The notes: generated from the sequence alone by a model not told the origin. A DNA stretch of 64,000 nt from Roseibacterium elongatum DSM 19469 (GCF_000590925.1 NZ_CP004372.1:787001-851000); one strand, 5' to 3'; shown: positions 1 through 10,600, counted from the stretch's first letter. Translations and numbers: made by a program.

Positions 1-554
1 GGGGCGACGGCAATGACAGTGTCTCTGGCGGCGCGGATGGCGACTTGCTGTTCGGCGGCGATGGCGATGATACGCTGTCGGGCGGCGGGGGCGACGACTT
101 CCTGCAAGGCGGCTTCGGGGCCGACAGCCTCTCGGGCGGGGACGGGAACGACCGGATCGATGGCACCTTCTCGAACGGGCATGGCACCTTTGGACCGACG
201 GATGAAGATGACGGCGATACGCTCTCGGGCGGGGATGGCGACGACATCCTGGTGCTGGGGGCGGGCGATCTGGCCAGCGGCGGCGAAGGCGCGGACATCT
301 TCGCCTCGGGCGACTATATCGGCGAGGGCGATGCGGCCGGCAGCGTCAGCGATTTCGACCCCGCCGAGGATGTGATCGAGGTTCTTTTCGATCCCGACCT
401 GACCCCGAACCCGGAAATCACGGTCGTGGATTTCGCCGACGGTACGGGGGCCGACATCCTGTTGAATGGGCAGATCGTGCTGCAGGTCACAGGGGCGCAG
501 GGGCTGGACCCCTCCCTTGTGGAACTGCGCGAACTGGATCTCGAGACCGCCTAA
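1..554 (+). CDS. RTX calcium-binding repeat protein, C-terminal fragment
   Basis: The start lies outside the window; the open frame runs through the left edge (first full codon at 3) to TAA at 552-554. It shows several glycine/aspartate nonapeptides of the GGxGxDxLx type (for example [11 protein letters not shown] and [10 protein letters not shown]), which in hemolysin-type proteins bind calcium as a parallel beta-roll after type I secretion. After the repeats comes a non-repetitive acidic tail of about 90 residues, as usual for the C-terminal secretion signal region of RTX proteins. The enzymatic or adhesive part is not visible, so the activity is unknown. Its stop overlaps by 4 bases the stop of the convergent hydrolase gene. 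Confidence 0.85.
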   Translation, partial: GDGNDSVSGGADGDLLFGGDGDDTLSGGGGDDFLQGGFGADSLSGGDGNDRIDGTFSNGHGTFGPTDEDDGDTLSGGDGDDILVLGAGDLASGGEGADIFASGDYIGEGDAAGSVSDFDPAEDVIEVLFDPDLTPNPEITVVDFADGTGADILLNGQIVLQVTGAQGLDPSLVELRELDLETA

Positions 555-1447
555 CCCCGCGATCCGAAATGCGGCAGCAGCGCCGCAAGAACCGCGTCGG
601 GCACCTCTTCCATCGCGAAATGCCCCGAGCCGGCAATTTCCTGGCCGGTCACCTGTGGCGCCCACCCACGCCAAACCCCCAACGGGTCGCCGGTGCGCGC
701 GGGAAATCCGTGCTCCGACCAGACGAAATGCAACGGGGCCGCGATGGTGCGGCCCGCGGCGCGGTCGGCCTCGTCCAGGGCTCGGTCCACCGTCGCCCCG
801 GCCCTGTAATCACTGCACATCGCCGCCACGCGCGCGGGGTCCGCGGCCTGCGCCCGATAGCCTGATAGCGCGGCCTCGGAAAACGGCGACAGATCGCCCG
901 CATGCGTCCAACTGGCCAGGGTCCAGTCGATATAGCCCGGCCCATCCGACAGGATCATGCGCTCGGGCAAGGGGCTGGGTTGGGCCAGGAATGTCCAGTG
1001 ATAGGCTTTCAACGCAAGATCTGCCGACCACGCCGCCCAGAAATCGCCCGTCGGCACGATCTCGATGATCCCGATGCGATCGACACGGTTCGGATGGTCC
1101 AGGGCAAGGCGATATGTCACGCGGGCGCCGCGATCATGGCCAAGGACATGTGCCTTTTCCAAACCCAACGCATCCATCAGCCCGGCAATGTCGCGGGCCA
1201 TCTCGCGCTTGGAATAGGCGCGGTTCTCGGGGTCGGCGGGCGGAGCATCGCTGTCGCCATAGCCCCGCAAGTCGGGAATGATGACATGAAAGTCCCGCGC
1301 AAGACGAGGTGCCAGGTTTTCCCAACACATGTGGTTCTGCGGATAGCCGTGCAGCAGGATCAGCGGCGCGCCCTGCCCGGCCTGATGCACGCTCAGCCCG
1401 ATCCCGTTCGTCTCGATCCGCGATTGTGTGAACCCGTCAATCGGCAT
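551..1447 (-). CDS. alpha/beta hydrolase, haloacetate (fluoroacetate) dehalogenase-like
   Basis: A 298-residue alpha/beta hydrolase. The nucleophile elbow is GHDRGAR, giving Asp105 as nucleophile with Arg106 and Arg109. The pair His150-Trp151 (in YHWTFLAQP), Tyr214 (in SDYRAGA) and catalytic His276 (in SGHFAMEE) correspond to the carboxylate- and halide-binding residues known in fluoroacetate dehalogenases. The acid of the triad, Asp in the enzymes I remember (LDI), is Glu129 here (IEI). Start ATG at 1447; longer in-frame extensions run into the neighbouring gene. It is the last gene of the rbfA-truB cluster and overlaps the DUF1643 gene by 11 bases. The substrate is an inference; an epoxide hydrolase or other dehalogenase remains possible. 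Confidence 0.75.
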   Translation of the reverse strand: MPIDGFTQSRIETNGIGLSVHQAGQGAPLILLHGYPQNHMCWENLAPRLARDFHVIIPDLRGYGDSDAPPADPENRAYSKREMARDIAGLMDALGLEKAHVLGHDRGARVTYRLALDHPNRVDRIGIIEIVPTGDFWAAWSADLALKAYHWTFLAQPSPLPERMILSDGPGYIDWTLASWTHAGDLSPFSEAALSGYRAQAADPARVAAMCSDYRAGATVDRALDEADRAAGRTIAAPLHFVWSEHGFPARTGDPLGVWRGWAPQVTGQEIAGSGHFAMEEVPDAVLAALLPHFGSRG

Positions 1448-1961
1448 GGGCGATCTCCTCCCACAACAGGGGCTGCACCGCATAGCCGATGTAGAGCGGG
1501 TGTTTCGGATGCCCCTGCTTGGACAGCCCCAGATGATAGAGCGGCATACCGGTCTGCCGCAGCAACCGCGCGACCGCAGGGCCGCGGGCCAGATGCGCCC
1601 CATGGGTGCCCCAGGCGCAGATGACCTGATCGGCCCATGTCACCCCGTCCAGAATGGCGGCGTCGTTTTCGGGGCCGACCGGATCAGCAGCCGCCCGCAT
1701 GTCGCGCGGATCCGTCGCGCGATAGGCAAAGATATTGAGGACACGAAACGCCCCAAAGCCCAACGCACGGGCCCGCCGCTCGCACCGTTCGACGGTCGGA
1801 TCGTTCTGCACCTCGGTCGCTGTCGACGGATTGAGCATGATGAACAGGGCGCGCCGCCCCTCGGGCGACCAGACGCGCGTCAGGGCATAGCGATAGGCCT
1901 CGCAATCCGAGTAGATGGCGACCGAGGCCGCATCGCCTTTCTGGAACTCGCGCGTGATCAT
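1437..1961 (-). CDS. DUF1643 domain protein
   Basis: A 174-residue soluble protein matching the DUF1643 family, whose function is not established. The hallmark N-terminal stretch (IYSDCEAYRYALTRVW) and LFIMLNPSTA followed by NDPTVERCERRA are present, as is a C-terminal GLSKQGHPKHPLYI segment. I chose ATG 1961 because the family usually begins with MI-R just before this region; an in-frame GTG at 1982 is also possible. It sits between truB and the dehalogenase-like gene on the same strand with short spacing, so it is probably cotranscribed. No transmembrane segment is visible. Confidence 0.75.
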   Translation of the reverse strand: MITREFQKGDAASVAIYSDCEAYRYALTRVWSPEGRRALFIMLNPSTATEVQNDPTVERCERRARALGFGAFRVLNIFAYRATDPRDMRAAADPVGPENDAAILDGVTWADQVICAWGTHGAHLARGPAVARLLRQTGMPLYHLGLSKQGHPKHPLYIGYAVQPLLWEEIAHAD

Positions 1962-2012
1962 GTCGCCATGTATGACCGGCACCGGCCGCCGGGGAAAGGG
2001 CCCGATGCCCCC

Positions 2013-2918
2013 CTACAGGTTGAAGACACGCTCGGGGTGCAATTCCCCGGCGCGGAAACGTCCGACGGCAACAGGCTGGCCATCGAACGAGGCCCAGGCC
2101 AGATCGCCATACTCGACCGCACCGGGCAAGACCTGGCCGGGATTGCCGTGTCTCAACCGATGCGCCCCCAACTCGGTCGCCCGCAATTCCGGCATGTAGT
2201 CCAGTGCGGTGGCCACCGGCGCGAGAAGGGCGTCGATCTCGGGCGTACGCGCAAGCTCTTCGATCCGCGACAGCGCGACGGCCTCCTCGATATCGAAGGG
2301 GCCGACCCATGTGCGGCGCAGGGTCACCACATGTCCGAGGCAGCCCAAGGCGCTCCCAAGATCGCGCGCGATCGACCGCACATAGCCGCCCGAGCCGCAC
2401 ACGAAATGAAAGCGCGCATGGTCGCGGTCGGGGCACGCGGTCAGGCTCAGCTCATCGACATAGAGATCGCGCGACTCCAGCTCCATGACCTCGCCCTCGC
2501 GGGCAAGGTCGTAGGCCCGAGCGCCATCAACCTTGACCGCCGAGAACTGCGGTGGGACCTGCCGGATATCGCCAACGAAGGCGGGCAGCGCCGCGTGGAT
2601 CTCGGCCTCGGTCGGGCGGGCCTGAGAGGTTTCGATGACCTCTCCCTCGGCGTCGTCGGTCGTCGTCGCGCGCCCCCACCGCACGAGGAAATCATAGGCT
2701 TTCAGCGCGTCGCCGAGATAGGGGATGGTCTTGGTCGCCTCGCCGAGGGCAATGGGCAACATCCCCGTCGCATCGGGATCCAGCGTGCCGGCATGCCCGG
2801 CCTTCTTGGCCTCGAACGCCCACCGGACCTTGCCCACGACCGCGGTCGAGGTCACGCCAGCGGGCTTGTCCACCAGAACCCAGCCGGAAATGTCGCGTCC
2901 CTTGCGCTTGCGTGCCAT
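2013..2918 (-). CDS. truB: tRNA pseudouridine(55) synthase TruB
   Basis: A 301-residue TruB, which isomerises U55 to pseudouridine in the T-arm of tRNAs. The N-terminus has DKPAGVTS and the catalytic motif [12 protein letters not shown], with Asp48 as the family's nucleophilic aspartate. A RYGSG-like sequence ([16 protein letters not shown]) lies further on, and the C-terminal PUA-like segment is present. The length is normal. It follows rbfA and the DUF2233 gene on the same strand; rbfA and truB are frequent neighbours in bacteria (ribosome and RNA maturation). Confidence 0.97.
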   Translation of the reverse strand: MARKRKGRDISGWVLVDKPAGVTSTAVVGKVRWAFEAKKAGHAGTLDPDATGMLPIALGEATKTIPYLGDALKAYDFLVRWGRATTTDDAEGEVIETSQARPTEAEIHAALPAFVGDIRQVPPQFSAVKVDGARAYDLAREGEVMELESRDLYVDELSLTACPDRDHARFHFVCGSGGYVRSIARDLGSALGCLGHVVTLRRTWVGPFDIEEAVALSRIEELARTPEIDALLAPVATALDYMPELRATELGAHRLRHGNPGQVLPGAVEYGDLAWASFDGQPVAVGRFRAGELHPERVFNL

Positions 2919-2951
2919 GCCATGCCCTCAGCCTTGCGAAAGGCGGGTCTG

Positions 2952-3695
2952 CTACTCTGAGCCTGTGTCCGCGTCAACCACGACCCCCAGGATCGGCCCG
3001 ACCGGAAAGCCGATATCCGACCGGCCGATACCCGGGGCATGCAGGCGCGAGACGCGCCCATCGAGATACAGCGCATTCGGCGTTCCGAGATGATCGCGAA
3101 AGAACCGCCCGAAATGGTGGAAGTTCACCGGCTCGTCCGAGATCACCATGAAGAGGCGGTCCCCATCCGCGCTGACACCGACGCCGTTGCGGATATTCAG
3201 GCTGTCGCTGTCACGCAGGAAGCGAGGGTGCAGCGCCCCGTCGATCACCAGCATCGGGCCCGATTGGGTGGCATGCCGACAGTCGGGGGGATCGTCCGCG
3301 AAGGCGCGGCTTTCGATCACGGCGGCCGCCCTCTCGCCCAGACACAACACGCCATTGGGCAGCAACCCGAAATTGCCCGGACCATCCGATGTGATGATCC
3401 GCATCTCCTGCTCGCCATCCTCGATATAAAGGCCCACGGGCGCGCGGTTTTCGTGGAACATACCGGCATTCATCGCCACGCCGAGGCGTTCCCCCGCGCC
3501 GAGCGTGTCCTGAACCCGCGAAAACGTGCCCAGAATGGCGCCCTCATCGTCCCTGAGGAACAGGCGCAGTTCGGCATCGGACAGATCGACATCACAGGCG
3601 GTAAAGGGCGCCCCGTCAAACTGGACGCGCTCGCATGTCTGGCCTGCGGCCGGGGTCGCGGCAAGCAAGGCCGACAGCATGACCTCGCGGATCAT
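2952..3695 (-). CDS. phosphodiester glycosidase-like secreted protein (DUF2233)
   Basis: 247 residues with an N-terminal signal peptide (about residues 1-18, ending ATPAAG). The body carries the NAGPA/DUF2233 signature: AMNAGMF near residue 95, [24 protein letters not shown], and [18 protein letters not shown], then LYLDGRVS. Family members are periplasmic or lysosomal enzymes cleaving phosphodiester-linked sugars; the substrate here is unknown. The start codon overlaps the rbfA stop by 4 bases (ATGA arrangement), so translation is probably coupled. Confidence 0.85.
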   Translation of the reverse strand: MIREVMLSALLAATPAAGQTCERVQFDGAPFTACDVDLSDAELRLFLRDDEGAILGTFSRVQDTLGAGERLGVAMNAGMFHENRAPVGLYIEDGEQEMRIITSDGPGNFGLLPNGVLCLGERAAAVIESRAFADDPPDCRHATQSGPMLVIDGALHPRFLRDSDSLNIRNGVGVSADGDRLFMVISDEPVNFHHFGRFFRDHLGTPNALYLDGRVSRLHAPGIGRSDIGFPVGPILGVVVDADTGSE

Positions 3696-4123
3696 GCGCC
3701 CCCCTCCCCCGTTTCGTCCTCCGCATGCCGGGCCTCGACGTCGCGGCGCACCGTCTCATCGGAAAACAGTCTGCGCGTCTCGTCCATCTGGTCGAAGGTT
3801 TCGTCGATGAGGAACCGCAGATCGGGGGCGTATTTCAACGTCATGTCGCGCATCAACTGACGGCGCAACTCGCCGCGATTGCGCTTGAGCGCGTCGATCG
3901 CCTCGGCGCGGCCTGCACCGCCCAGCGGCATGACATACACCGTCGCGATCTTGAGATCGGGGGATGTGCGCACCTCGCCCACCGTGATCGACATGCGGTT
4001 CAGCTCGGGGTCGTGTACGTCGCCGCGCATCAGCACGTCGGACAGCGTCCGCCGGATCAGTTCCCCGACCCTGAGTTGCCGTTGCGACGGGCCGCTGCCC
4101 TCGTGATGCCTGTTCTTGCCCAT
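3692..4123 (-). CDS. rbfA: ribosome-binding factor A
   Basis: A 143-residue RbfA, a 30S maturation factor binding the 16S rRNA 5' region. Recognisable elements are [19 protein letters not shown] at the N-terminus, [19 protein letters not shown], and [17 protein letters not shown] towards the C-terminus. Start ATG 4123; the frame stays open far upstream, but only because it is antisense to dapB. It is the first gene of the minus-strand cluster and is divergent from dapB, with 111 bases between them. Confidence 0.95.
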   Translation of the reverse strand: MGKNRHHEGSGPSQRQLRVGELIRRTLSDVLMRGDVHDPELNRMSITVGEVRTSPDLKIATVYVMPLGGAGRAEAIDALKRNRGELRRQLMRDMTLKYAPDLRFLIDETFDQMDETRRLFSDETVRRDVEARHAEDETGEGGA

Positions 4124-4134
4124 GACGCTCTCCT

Positions 4135-4149
4135 TACCTGTCGCAGGTA
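4135..4149. promoter_or_regulatory. short palindrome in the rbfA/dapB divergent region
   Basis: TACCTG-TCG-CAGGTA is a perfect 6-base inverted repeat 11 bases upstream of the rbfA start codon. It could be an operator, or simply part of the rbfA leader. No known regulator motif is assigned. Confidence 0.2.
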
Positions 4150-4234
4150 GGCCATCATGCCCCCGGTCGCAAGCGACGCCTTTTCGCCCGAGCGGCCATC
4201 CGCTAGGACATTGCCATAAGCAACGGAGGTCGGC

Positions 4235-5047
4235 ATGGGCGAAAAACTGAAGATAGCTGTGATGGGCGCGTCGGGCCGCATGGGCCGCATGCTGATCGAT
4301 ACGATCCTCGACAGCGACAAGGCCGACCTGATCGGCGTCACCGAACGGCCCGGACACGACTGGATCGGTCATGACCTTGGCGAGGCGCTTGGCCGTCCGC
4401 CCATGGGCGTGCCGGTTTACGGTGATCCGCTGGATCTGATCGTGAAGGCCCAGGCGATCATCGATTTCACCACGCCCGAGGCGACGCTGGCCCATGCCGC
4501 GCTGACCGCGCAGGCGCGGTGCATCCATGTCATCGGGACGACCGGCTTCAGCGATCAGGATATCGCCGCGCTGGACGCCGCCGCGCGCCATGCCACGATC
4601 ATTCGCGCCGGGAACATGAGCCTTGGGGTCAACCTGCTGACGCGTCTGGCGCAACAGGTCGCCGCCGCCCTGGACGAGGATTTCGATATCGAGATCGTCG
4701 AGGCGCATCACAAGCACAAGGTCGACGCCCCCTCGGGCACCGCGCTGATGCTGGGCGAGGCCGCCGCCGCAGGCCGGGGCATCGAGCTTGCGTCGCATTC
4801 GGACCGGGGCCGCGACGGCATCACCGGGGCGCGAACCGACGGGCATATCGGGTTCTCGGCCATCCGGGGCGGCGACATCGTCGGGGAACATGACGTGATT
4901 TTCGCGGGGGCGGGGGAACGGATCGTCCTGCGGCATGTGGCCAGCGACAGGGCGATTTTCGCGCGCGGCGCGCTCAAGGCGGCCCTGTGGGGACAAGGCA
5001 AGGGTCCGGGCCATTTCTCGATGGCGAGTGTTCTGGGCCTGGCTTGA
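4235..5047 (+). CDS. dapB: 4-hydroxy-tetrahydrodipicolinate reductase
   Basis: A 270-residue DapB of the lysine/meso-diaminopimelate pathway, which reduces hydroxy-tetrahydrodipicolinate with NAD(P)H. The Rossmann motif is [13 protein letters not shown] (residues 8-20). The signature [16 protein letters not shown] (about 155-170) holds the catalytic histidine (His158/159) and lysine (Lys162). The ATG at 4235 is preceded by AACGGAGG at good spacing. The product feeds lysine and peptidoglycan synthesis. Confidence 0.97.
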   Translation: MGEKLKIAVMGASGRMGRMLIDTILDSDKADLIGVTERPGHDWIGHDLGEALGRPPMGVPVYGDPLDLIVKAQAIIDFTTPEATLAHAALTAQARCIHVIGTTGFSDQDIAALDAAARHATIIRAGNMSLGVNLLTRLAQQVAAALDEDFDIEIVEAHHKHKVDAPSGTALMLGEAAAAGRGIELASHSDRGRDGITGARTDGHIGFSAIRGGDIVGEHDVIFAGAGERIVLRHVASDRAIFARGALKAALWGQGKGPGHFSMASVLGLA

Positions 5048-5110
5048 TCGGGCGCGCCGGCCCGCTATTTCCCTGATCGGAACGCGACCACCGAACAGGG
5101 AGATGGGGCC

Positions 5111-5491
5111 ATGCCGCGCCGCACCGCCATATTGCCATCCGCCTTTGCCGGGCTTTTGCTGGGCCTGATCGGGCCGACCGCGCCCGCCTCGGCCGAGGAA
5201 TTCACCACCCTGACCAGCCGGGACAGTTTCGTCAGCCTCATCGAGGGGCGCGAACTGCGCCGCCTCGGCATTCGCCTGACGGTTACCCCGGACGGGCGGA
5301 TCACTGGCCGCGCCTTTGGCACAGCTGTATCGGGTGCGTGGAATTGGGATGGCAGCTATTTCTGCCGTGACCTGTTTTTCGGCGACGAGGATCTGGGCTT
5401 CAACTGCCAGCAGGTCGAATTGTCGGGGCGCACGTTGCGCTTCACCTCGGATCAGGGAACGGGTGACTTCGCGGACCTGACGCTAAGGTGA
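5111..5491 (+). CDS. small secreted protein of unknown function
   Basis: 126 residues. An N-terminal signal peptide ends near ASAEE (about residue 28). The mature part is about 98 residues, probably beta-rich, with two cysteines (in YFCRD and FNCQQ) that could form a disulfide in the periplasm. [20 protein letters not shown] resembles small secreted proteins of Rhodobacteraceae that I cannot name. AGGGAG lies just before the ATG. Function unknown. Confidence 0.7.
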   Translation: MPRRTAILPSAFAGLLLGLIGPTAPASAEEFTTLTSRDSFVSLIEGRELRRLGIRLTVTPDGRITGRAFGTAVSGAWNWDGSYFCRDLFFGDEDLGFNCQQVELSGRTLRFTSDQGTGDFADLTLR

Positions 5492-5522
5492 GCGCGCGCT
5501 TCCAAGCGGCGTGCATCTCGCG

Positions 5523-5717
5523 TCAGAAGTCGATGGCCAGGCCCTTCTTCTCCCAATCGCCGTAGCGCACGGGCTCGGGGCCATCGCGGCCGCCCAGTTC
5601 GGTGGGCAGGTCCAGCGCCTTGGCCTTCTTGCGCCGTGCCTCGGCCTCGGCCAGCGCGCGTTGCGCGGCCGGCGGCAGGTCGGGTTGTTTGTCGTGATCA
5701 GAGGGGGCGTCCACCAT
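5523..5717 (-). CDS. DUF1674 protein, SDHAF4-like
   Basis: A short 64-residue protein whose C-terminal half (PTELGGRDGPEPVRYGDWEKKG, ending AIDF) is the conserved DUF1674 signature, shared with the mitochondrial succinate dehydrogenase assembly factor 4. By analogy it may help load flavin or assemble the SdhA subunit, but there is no sdh gene nearby. ATG 5717 is chosen because the conserved part is at the end and a 64-residue form is typical. It diverges from rsmB. Confidence 0.75.
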   Translation of the reverse strand: MVDAPSDHDKQPDLPPAAQRALAEAEARRKKAKALDLPTELGGRDGPEPVRYGDWEKKGLAIDF

Positions 5718-5795
5718 GGGCACGGCACTCCGGCTTGTGTGACTGTACGGGGTGATATACGCCTTGAGCCTTTCAGAACAAGCGCGAGCATCACC

Positions 5796-7151
5796 ATGGC
5801 GACCGAAGGGCGCGGCAAGACAAGAAAGGGCGCGGGGAAGCGCCCCAAGCCGGGCCGCCGTCTGGCAAAACACGCCCCCCAATCACCTGATCGCAGCCTC
5901 GTGGCGCGGCAGGCCGCCCTGTCGATCCTCGATCAGGTGCTGCGCCGGAAGCGGATGCTGGCACACCTGCCGCAAGACCCCGGCCTGACCCCACCCGAAG
6001 CGGCCCGCGCCACGCGGCTGAGCCTGATGGTCCTGCGCCACCTGGAGCCTTTGGACGCGGTCATCGCCCGGTTCGTCGAGCGCAAACCGCAGCCGGCCGT
6101 GAACGCCTTGTTGCGCCTCGGAACCGCCGAATTGCTGATCGCCGGCGAAGAACCCCATGGCGTCGTCAACGCGATGGTCGCCCTGGCGCGCACAGGCCGC
6201 CGGACGGAACGGGGCGCCGGCCTGGTCAACGCGGTGCTGCGGCGCGTGTCCGAAGGGGGCGATGCGCTGTGGCAGGGCCATACCCCGCAACGGCTGCCGG
6301 GCTGGATCGGCGGGCCGATCAAGAAACGCTGGGGCACGGAGGTTTTGCGCGCCATCGAGGCCGCCCATGAACGCGGCGCCGCGATCGACATCACCGGCAA
6401 GGCCCCGGATGTCGACATCCCCAATGCCAAGCGCTTGCCCACCGGCAGCTTGCGGCTGAACGCGACGGGGCAGGTCAGCGCCCTGCCCGGTTTTTCCGCC
6501 GGCGCCTGGTGGGTCCAGGATGCCGCCGCCGCCCTGCCCGCGCGCCTGTTGGGCGATGTGGCGGGGCAGACGGTACTGGACATGTGCGCCGCGCCCGGCG
6601 GCAAGACATTGCAACTGGCGGCGGCAGGCGCGCAGGTCACCGCGCTGGATCTGTCGGACACCCGACTTGACCGCCTGCGGCAGAACCTCGTGCGCACCGG
6701 GCTGTCGGCCGAGATCGTCGTTTCGGATGCCTTGGACCATCACGGCGGCCCCTACGAGGCGATCCTGCTCGATGCCCCCTGTACGGCCAGCGGCACCTTG
6801 CGACGCCATCCCGACCTGCCCTTTGTCAAAAGCTGGACCGAGGTCGAACCGCTGACGCGGTTGCAGATGCGCCTGCTCGACCATGCGCTGAGGCTGCTCG
6901 CGCCGGGTGGCAAGCTTGTCTATTGCACCTGTTCTCTCTTGCCGGTCGAAGGCGAGCATCAGGTGGGCGCGGCCCTCAAACGGCACGACGATCTGTCGAT
7001 CGTTCCGCTAGACCCCCAGACACTCGGCGGCGCGCCGGATTGGGCCAGCCCCGAGGGCGGGCTGCGCCTGCGCCCCGATCTCTGGCCCGAGCACGGGGGC
7101 CTTGACGGGTTCTACATGGCTTGCCTCACACGGGATGCGTCGACGGCGTGA
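5796..7151 (+). CDS. rsmB: 16S rRNA (cytosine-C5)-methyltransferase, RsmB/NOP2 family
   Basis: 451 residues. A basic N-terminal extension is followed by a NusB-like RNA-binding domain (about 30-170) and a SAM-dependent methyltransferase domain. Motif I is VLDMCAAPGGKTLQLA. The two characteristic cysteines are in DAPCTASGTLRRHPD and YCTCSLLPVEGE. Such enzymes methylate C967 of 16S rRNA (E. coli numbering); the exact target is inferred. ATG 5796 lies just after the upstream divergent gene. The order rsmB, heparinase-like gene, purH is common in Rhodobacteraceae. Confidence 0.93.
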   Translation: MATEGRGKTRKGAGKRPKPGRRLAKHAPQSPDRSLVARQAALSILDQVLRRKRMLAHLPQDPGLTPPEAARATRLSLMVLRHLEPLDAVIARFVERKPQPAVNALLRLGTAELLIAGEEPHGVVNAMVALARTGRRTERGAGLVNAVLRRVSEGGDALWQGHTPQRLPGWIGGPIKKRWGTEVLRAIEAAHERGAAIDITGKAPDVDIPNAKRLPTGSLRLNATGQVSALPGFSAGAWWVQDAAAALPARLLGDVAGQTVLDMCAAPGGKTLQLAAAGAQVTALDLSDTRLDRLRQNLVRTGLSAEIVVSDALDHHGGPYEAILLDAPCTASGTLRRHPDLPFVKSWTEVEPLTRLQMRLLDHALRLLAPGGKLVYCTCSLLPVEGEHQVGAALKRHDDLSIVPLDPQTLGGAPDWASPEGGLRLRPDLWPEHGGLDGFYMACLTRDASTA

Positions 7152-7212
7152 CTCTGCCCGTCGCCATCTGTATCCTGCCGGGAACGAAAAGGCAGAGCAG
7201 CACCGGGCCAGA

Positions 7213-8988
7213 ATGTCCGACAGTCACCTGACAGATCCGACGCCCGCGGCGGCGCCGCGGCCCCGCCCGAGCACCAGCGGGCGTGTCGCCAACCGGCTGG
7301 CCGCCGTGCAGGCGGGCTTCGACCGGCGCGTGCGCGGCTTTCTCTGGCGGCCCGAGCCGCGGTTTCCGGGCTCGGCGGCGCGCGGACGGCAGTTCATGGC
7401 CGGGAACTATCGCCTTGGCGGCGCGCTGATCGAGGCCCACGGCCAAAGCCCATGGGACATCACCGCGCCCAATGACAGTTTCGAAGAGGGGTTGCACGGG
7501 TTCGATTGGCTCGACGATCTGGCGGCCATCGACGACGGTGAAGGGCGGAAAACCGCTCAGGCGTGGCTTTCGGGTTGGGTCCGCCGCTATGGGCGCGGCG
7601 CCGGTCTGGGCTGGACCCCCGATCTGACCGGGCGGCGACAGATCCGCTGGATCAGCCACGCCCTGTTCCTGCTGAACGGGATGGAATCCGCCGAGAGCCG
7701 CCGCTTCATGGCGTCGCTCGGACGGCAGGCGGGGTTCCTGTCGCGCCGTTGGCGCAGGGCCTCTCCCGGTCTGCCGCGGTTCGAGGCGCTGACCGGCCTG
7801 ATCTATTCGGCCTGTACCCTGATGGGGATGGAATCCGACCTCGACCCCGCGCTAAAGGCGCTGGCACAGGAATGCGCGCAGGAGATCGACGCCTCGGGCG
7901 GGATCGTGACGCGCAACCCCGAGGAACTGCTCGAGGTGTTCGTGCTGCTGACATGGGTCATGCAGATCCTGTCGGACACCGGCAAGGAACCCGACCCGGC
8001 CGTGAACACCGCCATCGCCCGGATCGCGCCCACGCTGCGCAGCCTGCGCCATGTCGATGGTGGGCTGGTGCGTGCCCATGGCGGGGGGCGCGGCGCGCCC
8101 GGCCGGCTGGTCAGCGCCCTGGTGCAAAGCCGCGTGCGCCCCGCGCAGGTCAAGGGGTTGGCGATGGGATTTGCCCGGCTGGCCACCGACAATGTGTCGA
8201 TCATCGTCGATGCCGCCTTGCCGATGCAGGGCCTCCGCAGTGCCAACGCCCATGCCAGCACCCTGGCCATGGAACTGACCAGCGGCTCCGAGCCCCTGAT
8301 CGTCAGCTGCGGATCGGGCGCGCGCCTTGGCCCCGAGTGGCGGCGCGCGGGGCGGGCCACGCTCAGCCACTCGACCCTGTGCCTCGAGGGGTATTCCTCG
8401 TCCCGGCTGGCCCCGAAGGCCTCGCGCAATGCCCCCGAGAAACAGCCCTTCGCCGATGGCCCCAGCGATGTCGCGGTGCAGGAAAGCGACATGAAAAGCG
8501 CCCAGGGCGTTGCCATGTCGCATGACGGGTGGCGCAAGAGCCATGGCCTGATCCATCTGCGCAGCCTCACGCTCGAAGACAACGGATCGCTCTTGCGGGG
8601 CGAAGATGCACTGGCCGCCATGACCAGCGCCGATCGCCAGCGCCTTGATCGGGTCTATGCGCGCCTGCCGCATGGCTTGGGCGTCAAGTACACCGTGCGG
8701 TTCCACCTGCACCCCGATGTCGACGCCAAGGTCGACATGGGCGGCGCGGCGGTGTCGCTGACGCTGGCCTCGGGCGAAACCTGGGTCTTTCGACACACCG
8801 GGTCGGCGGAACTGGGCCTTCAGCCGTCCGTCTATCTCGATAGCGGGCGGCTGCGGCCGCGCGCGACAAAACAGATCGTTCTCACCGCGCGCATGAAGGG
8901 CTATGGCAATGTCATTGGCTGGAGCCTGGCGCGCCCAACCGCCTTTCTGCCCGCGCCCGTGGGCTTTGCCCGCGCCACGCCCGACTGA
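7213..8988 (+). CDS. heparinase II/III family protein
   Basis: 591 residues from ATG 7213. The N-terminal alpha-helical toroid is followed by a beta-rich C-terminal domain typical of the heparinase II/III-like family. Visible pieces include WLSGWVRRYG, RQIRWISHALFLLNG, GGLVRAHGGG and, in the C-terminal part, MSHDGWRKSHGLIHLRSL and KYTVRFHLHPDVDAKVDM. True heparinases are secreted polysaccharide lyases, but no signal peptide is seen, so it may be a cytoplasmic member acting on an unknown glycan. Located between rsmB and purH, which probably reflects operon conservation rather than a shared pathway. Confidence 0.85.
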   Translation: MSDSHLTDPTPAAAPRPRPSTSGRVANRLAAVQAGFDRRVRGFLWRPEPRFPGSAARGRQFMAGNYRLGGALIEAHGQSPWDITAPNDSFEEGLHGFDWLDDLAAIDDGEGRKTAQAWLSGWVRRYGRGAGLGWTPDLTGRRQIRWISHALFLLNGMESAESRRFMASLGRQAGFLSRRWRRASPGLPRFEALTGLIYSACTLMGMESDLDPALKALAQECAQEIDASGGIVTRNPEELLEVFVLLTWVMQILSDTGKEPDPAVNTAIARIAPTLRSLRHVDGGLVRAHGGGRGAPGRLVSALVQSRVRPAQVKGLAMGFARLATDNVSIIVDAALPMQGLRSANAHASTLAMELTSGSEPLIVSCGSGARLGPEWRRAGRATLSHSTLCLEGYSSSRLAPKASRNAPEKQPFADGPSDVAVQESDMKSAQGVAMSHDGWRKSHGLIHLRSLTLEDNGSLLRGEDALAAMTSADRQRLDRVYARLPHGLGVKYTVRFHLHPDVDAKVDMGGAAVSLTLASGETWVFRHTGSAELGLQPSVYLDSGRLRPRATKQIVLTARMKGYGNVIGWSLARPTAFLPAPVGFARATPD

Positions 8989-9013
8989 CCGCGATTGACC
9001 CGAAGGACCCCCC

Positions 9014-10600
9014 ATGACAACCGTGCCCCTGCGCCGCGCGCTGATTTCCGTTTCCGACAAGACCGGGCTTGAGGCCTTTGCCACCGCGCTGGCACAGCGT
9101 GGCGTCGAGGTCCTGTCGACCGGCGGCACGGCCAAGGCCCTGCGCGCCGCCGGCCTGACCGTCATCGACGTGGCCGAGGTCACCGGCTTTCCGGAGATGA
9201 TGGATGGCCGGGTCAAGACGCTGCACCCCAAGGTGCATGGCGGTCTTCTGGCCCTGCGCGACAATCCCGCCCATGTCGCGGCGATGGAGGAGCACGGCAT
9301 CGGCGGCATCGACCTGCTGGTCGTCAACCTCTATCCGTTCGAGGAAACCGTGGCCAAGGGCGCCGACTACGACACCTGCATCGAAAATATCGATATCGGC
9401 GGCCCCGCGATGATCCGCGCCGCGGCCAAAAACCACGCCCATGTGGCCGTGGTGGTGGACACCGCCGATTACGACGCCGTTTTGGCCGCGCTGGATGACC
9501 ACGATGGCAGCACGCCCTATGCCCTGCGCCAAACCCTTGCGCAGACGGCCTATGCCCGCACCGCCGCCTATGACGCCGCGGTCTCAGGCTGGATGGCCGA
9601 TGCGATCGGGGCCGAGACCCCGCGCCGCCGGGCGGTGGCGGGCACGCTCGCCCTTCCCCTGCGCTATGGTGAAAACCCGCACCAAAAGGCCGCGTTCTAC
9701 ACCGATGGCAGCGCGCGCCCCGGCGTCGCCACCGCCGTGCAGCATCAGGGCAAGGACCTGTCCTACAACAACATCAACGACACCGATGCCGCGTTCGAAC
9801 TGGTGGCCGAGTTCAACCCCGCCGATGGCCCCGTCTGCGCCATCATCAAGCATGCCAACCCCTGCGGCGTGGCGCGCGGCGCGACGATGGCCGAGGCCTA
9901 TGCCCGCGCCTTCGATTGCGACCGCACCAGTGCGTTTGGCGGGATCGTGGCGCTGAACCAGCCGCTCGATGCCGCCACCGCCGCCAAGATCGTCGAGATC
10001 TTCACCGAGGTCGTGATCGCCCCCGAGGCCAGCGACGAGGCCAAGGCGATCTTTGCCGCCAAGAAGAACCTCCGCCTGCTGACCACCGGTGGCCTGCCCA
10101 ACCCCGCAGCACCCGCGCGCACGATCCGGCAGGTCTCGGGCGGGATGCTGATGCAGGACAAGGATACCGGACGGGTCGACGAGGAAGACCTGAAACCCGT
10201 CACCAGGCGACGCCCCAGTGCGGCCGAGATGTCGGACATGATCTTTGCCTGGTCGGTCGCCAAGCACGTCAAATCCAACGCCATCGTCTATGTGCGTGAC
10301 GGCGCGACCGTCGGCATCGGCGCGGGCCAGATGAGCCGCGTGGACAGCTCGACCATCGCCGCCCTCAAGGCCGAGCGCATGGCCAAGGAATGTGGCCTGC
10401 CCGAGAGCCTGGCCAAGGGCTCGGTCGTGGCGTCGGACGCATTCTTTCCCTTTGCCGATGGCCTGCTGGCCGCGGCCGAGGCGGGCGCGACGGCGGTCAT
10501 CCAGCCCGGCGGTTCCATGCGCGACGCCGAGGTGATCGCCGCCGCCGACGAGGCCGGGCTTGCCATGGTCTTCACCGGAATGCGGCACTTCCGCCATTGA
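9014..10600 (+). CDS. purH: bifunctional AICAR formyltransferase / IMP cyclohydrolase
   Basis: 528 residues, full length. The N-terminal IMP cyclohydrolase (MGS-like) domain shows [24 protein letters not shown] and [16 protein letters not shown]. The C-terminal AICAR transformylase domain has [25 protein letters not shown] and [10 protein letters not shown], and ends in FTGMRHFRH. It catalyses the last two steps of IMP synthesis. The ATG at 9014 has AAGGA upstream. It precedes lspA by 24 bases and is likely cotranscribed with it. Confidence 0.98.
   Translation: MTTVPLRRALISVSDKTGLEAFATALAQRGVEVLSTGGTAKALRAAGLTVIDVAEVTGFPEMMDGRVKTLHPKVHGGLLALRDNPAHVAAMEEHGIGGIDLLVVNLYPFEETVAKGADYDTCIENIDIGGPAMIRAAAKNHAHVAVVVDTADYDAVLAALDDHDGSTPYALRQTLAQTAYARTAAYDAAVSGWMADAIGAETPRRRAVAGTLALPLRYGENPHQKAAFYTDGSARPGVATAVQHQGKDLSYNNINDTDAAFELVAEFNPADGPVCAIIKHANPCGVARGATMAEAYARAFDCDRTSAFGGIVALNQPLDAATAAKIVEIFTEVVIAPEASDEAKAIFAAKKNLRLLTTGGLPNPAAPARTIRQVSGGMLMQDKDTGRVDEEDLKPVTRRRPSAAEMSDMIFAWSVAKHVKSNAIVYVRDGATVGIGAGQMSRVDSSTIAALKAERMAKECGLPESLAKGSVVASDAFFPFADGLLAAAEAGATAVIQPGGSMRDAEVIAAADEAGLAMVFTGMRHFRH

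Noticed and set aside
1428..2960. A 510-codon plus-strand open frame
   Set aside because: Antisense to truB and the DUF1643 gene, with no family features.
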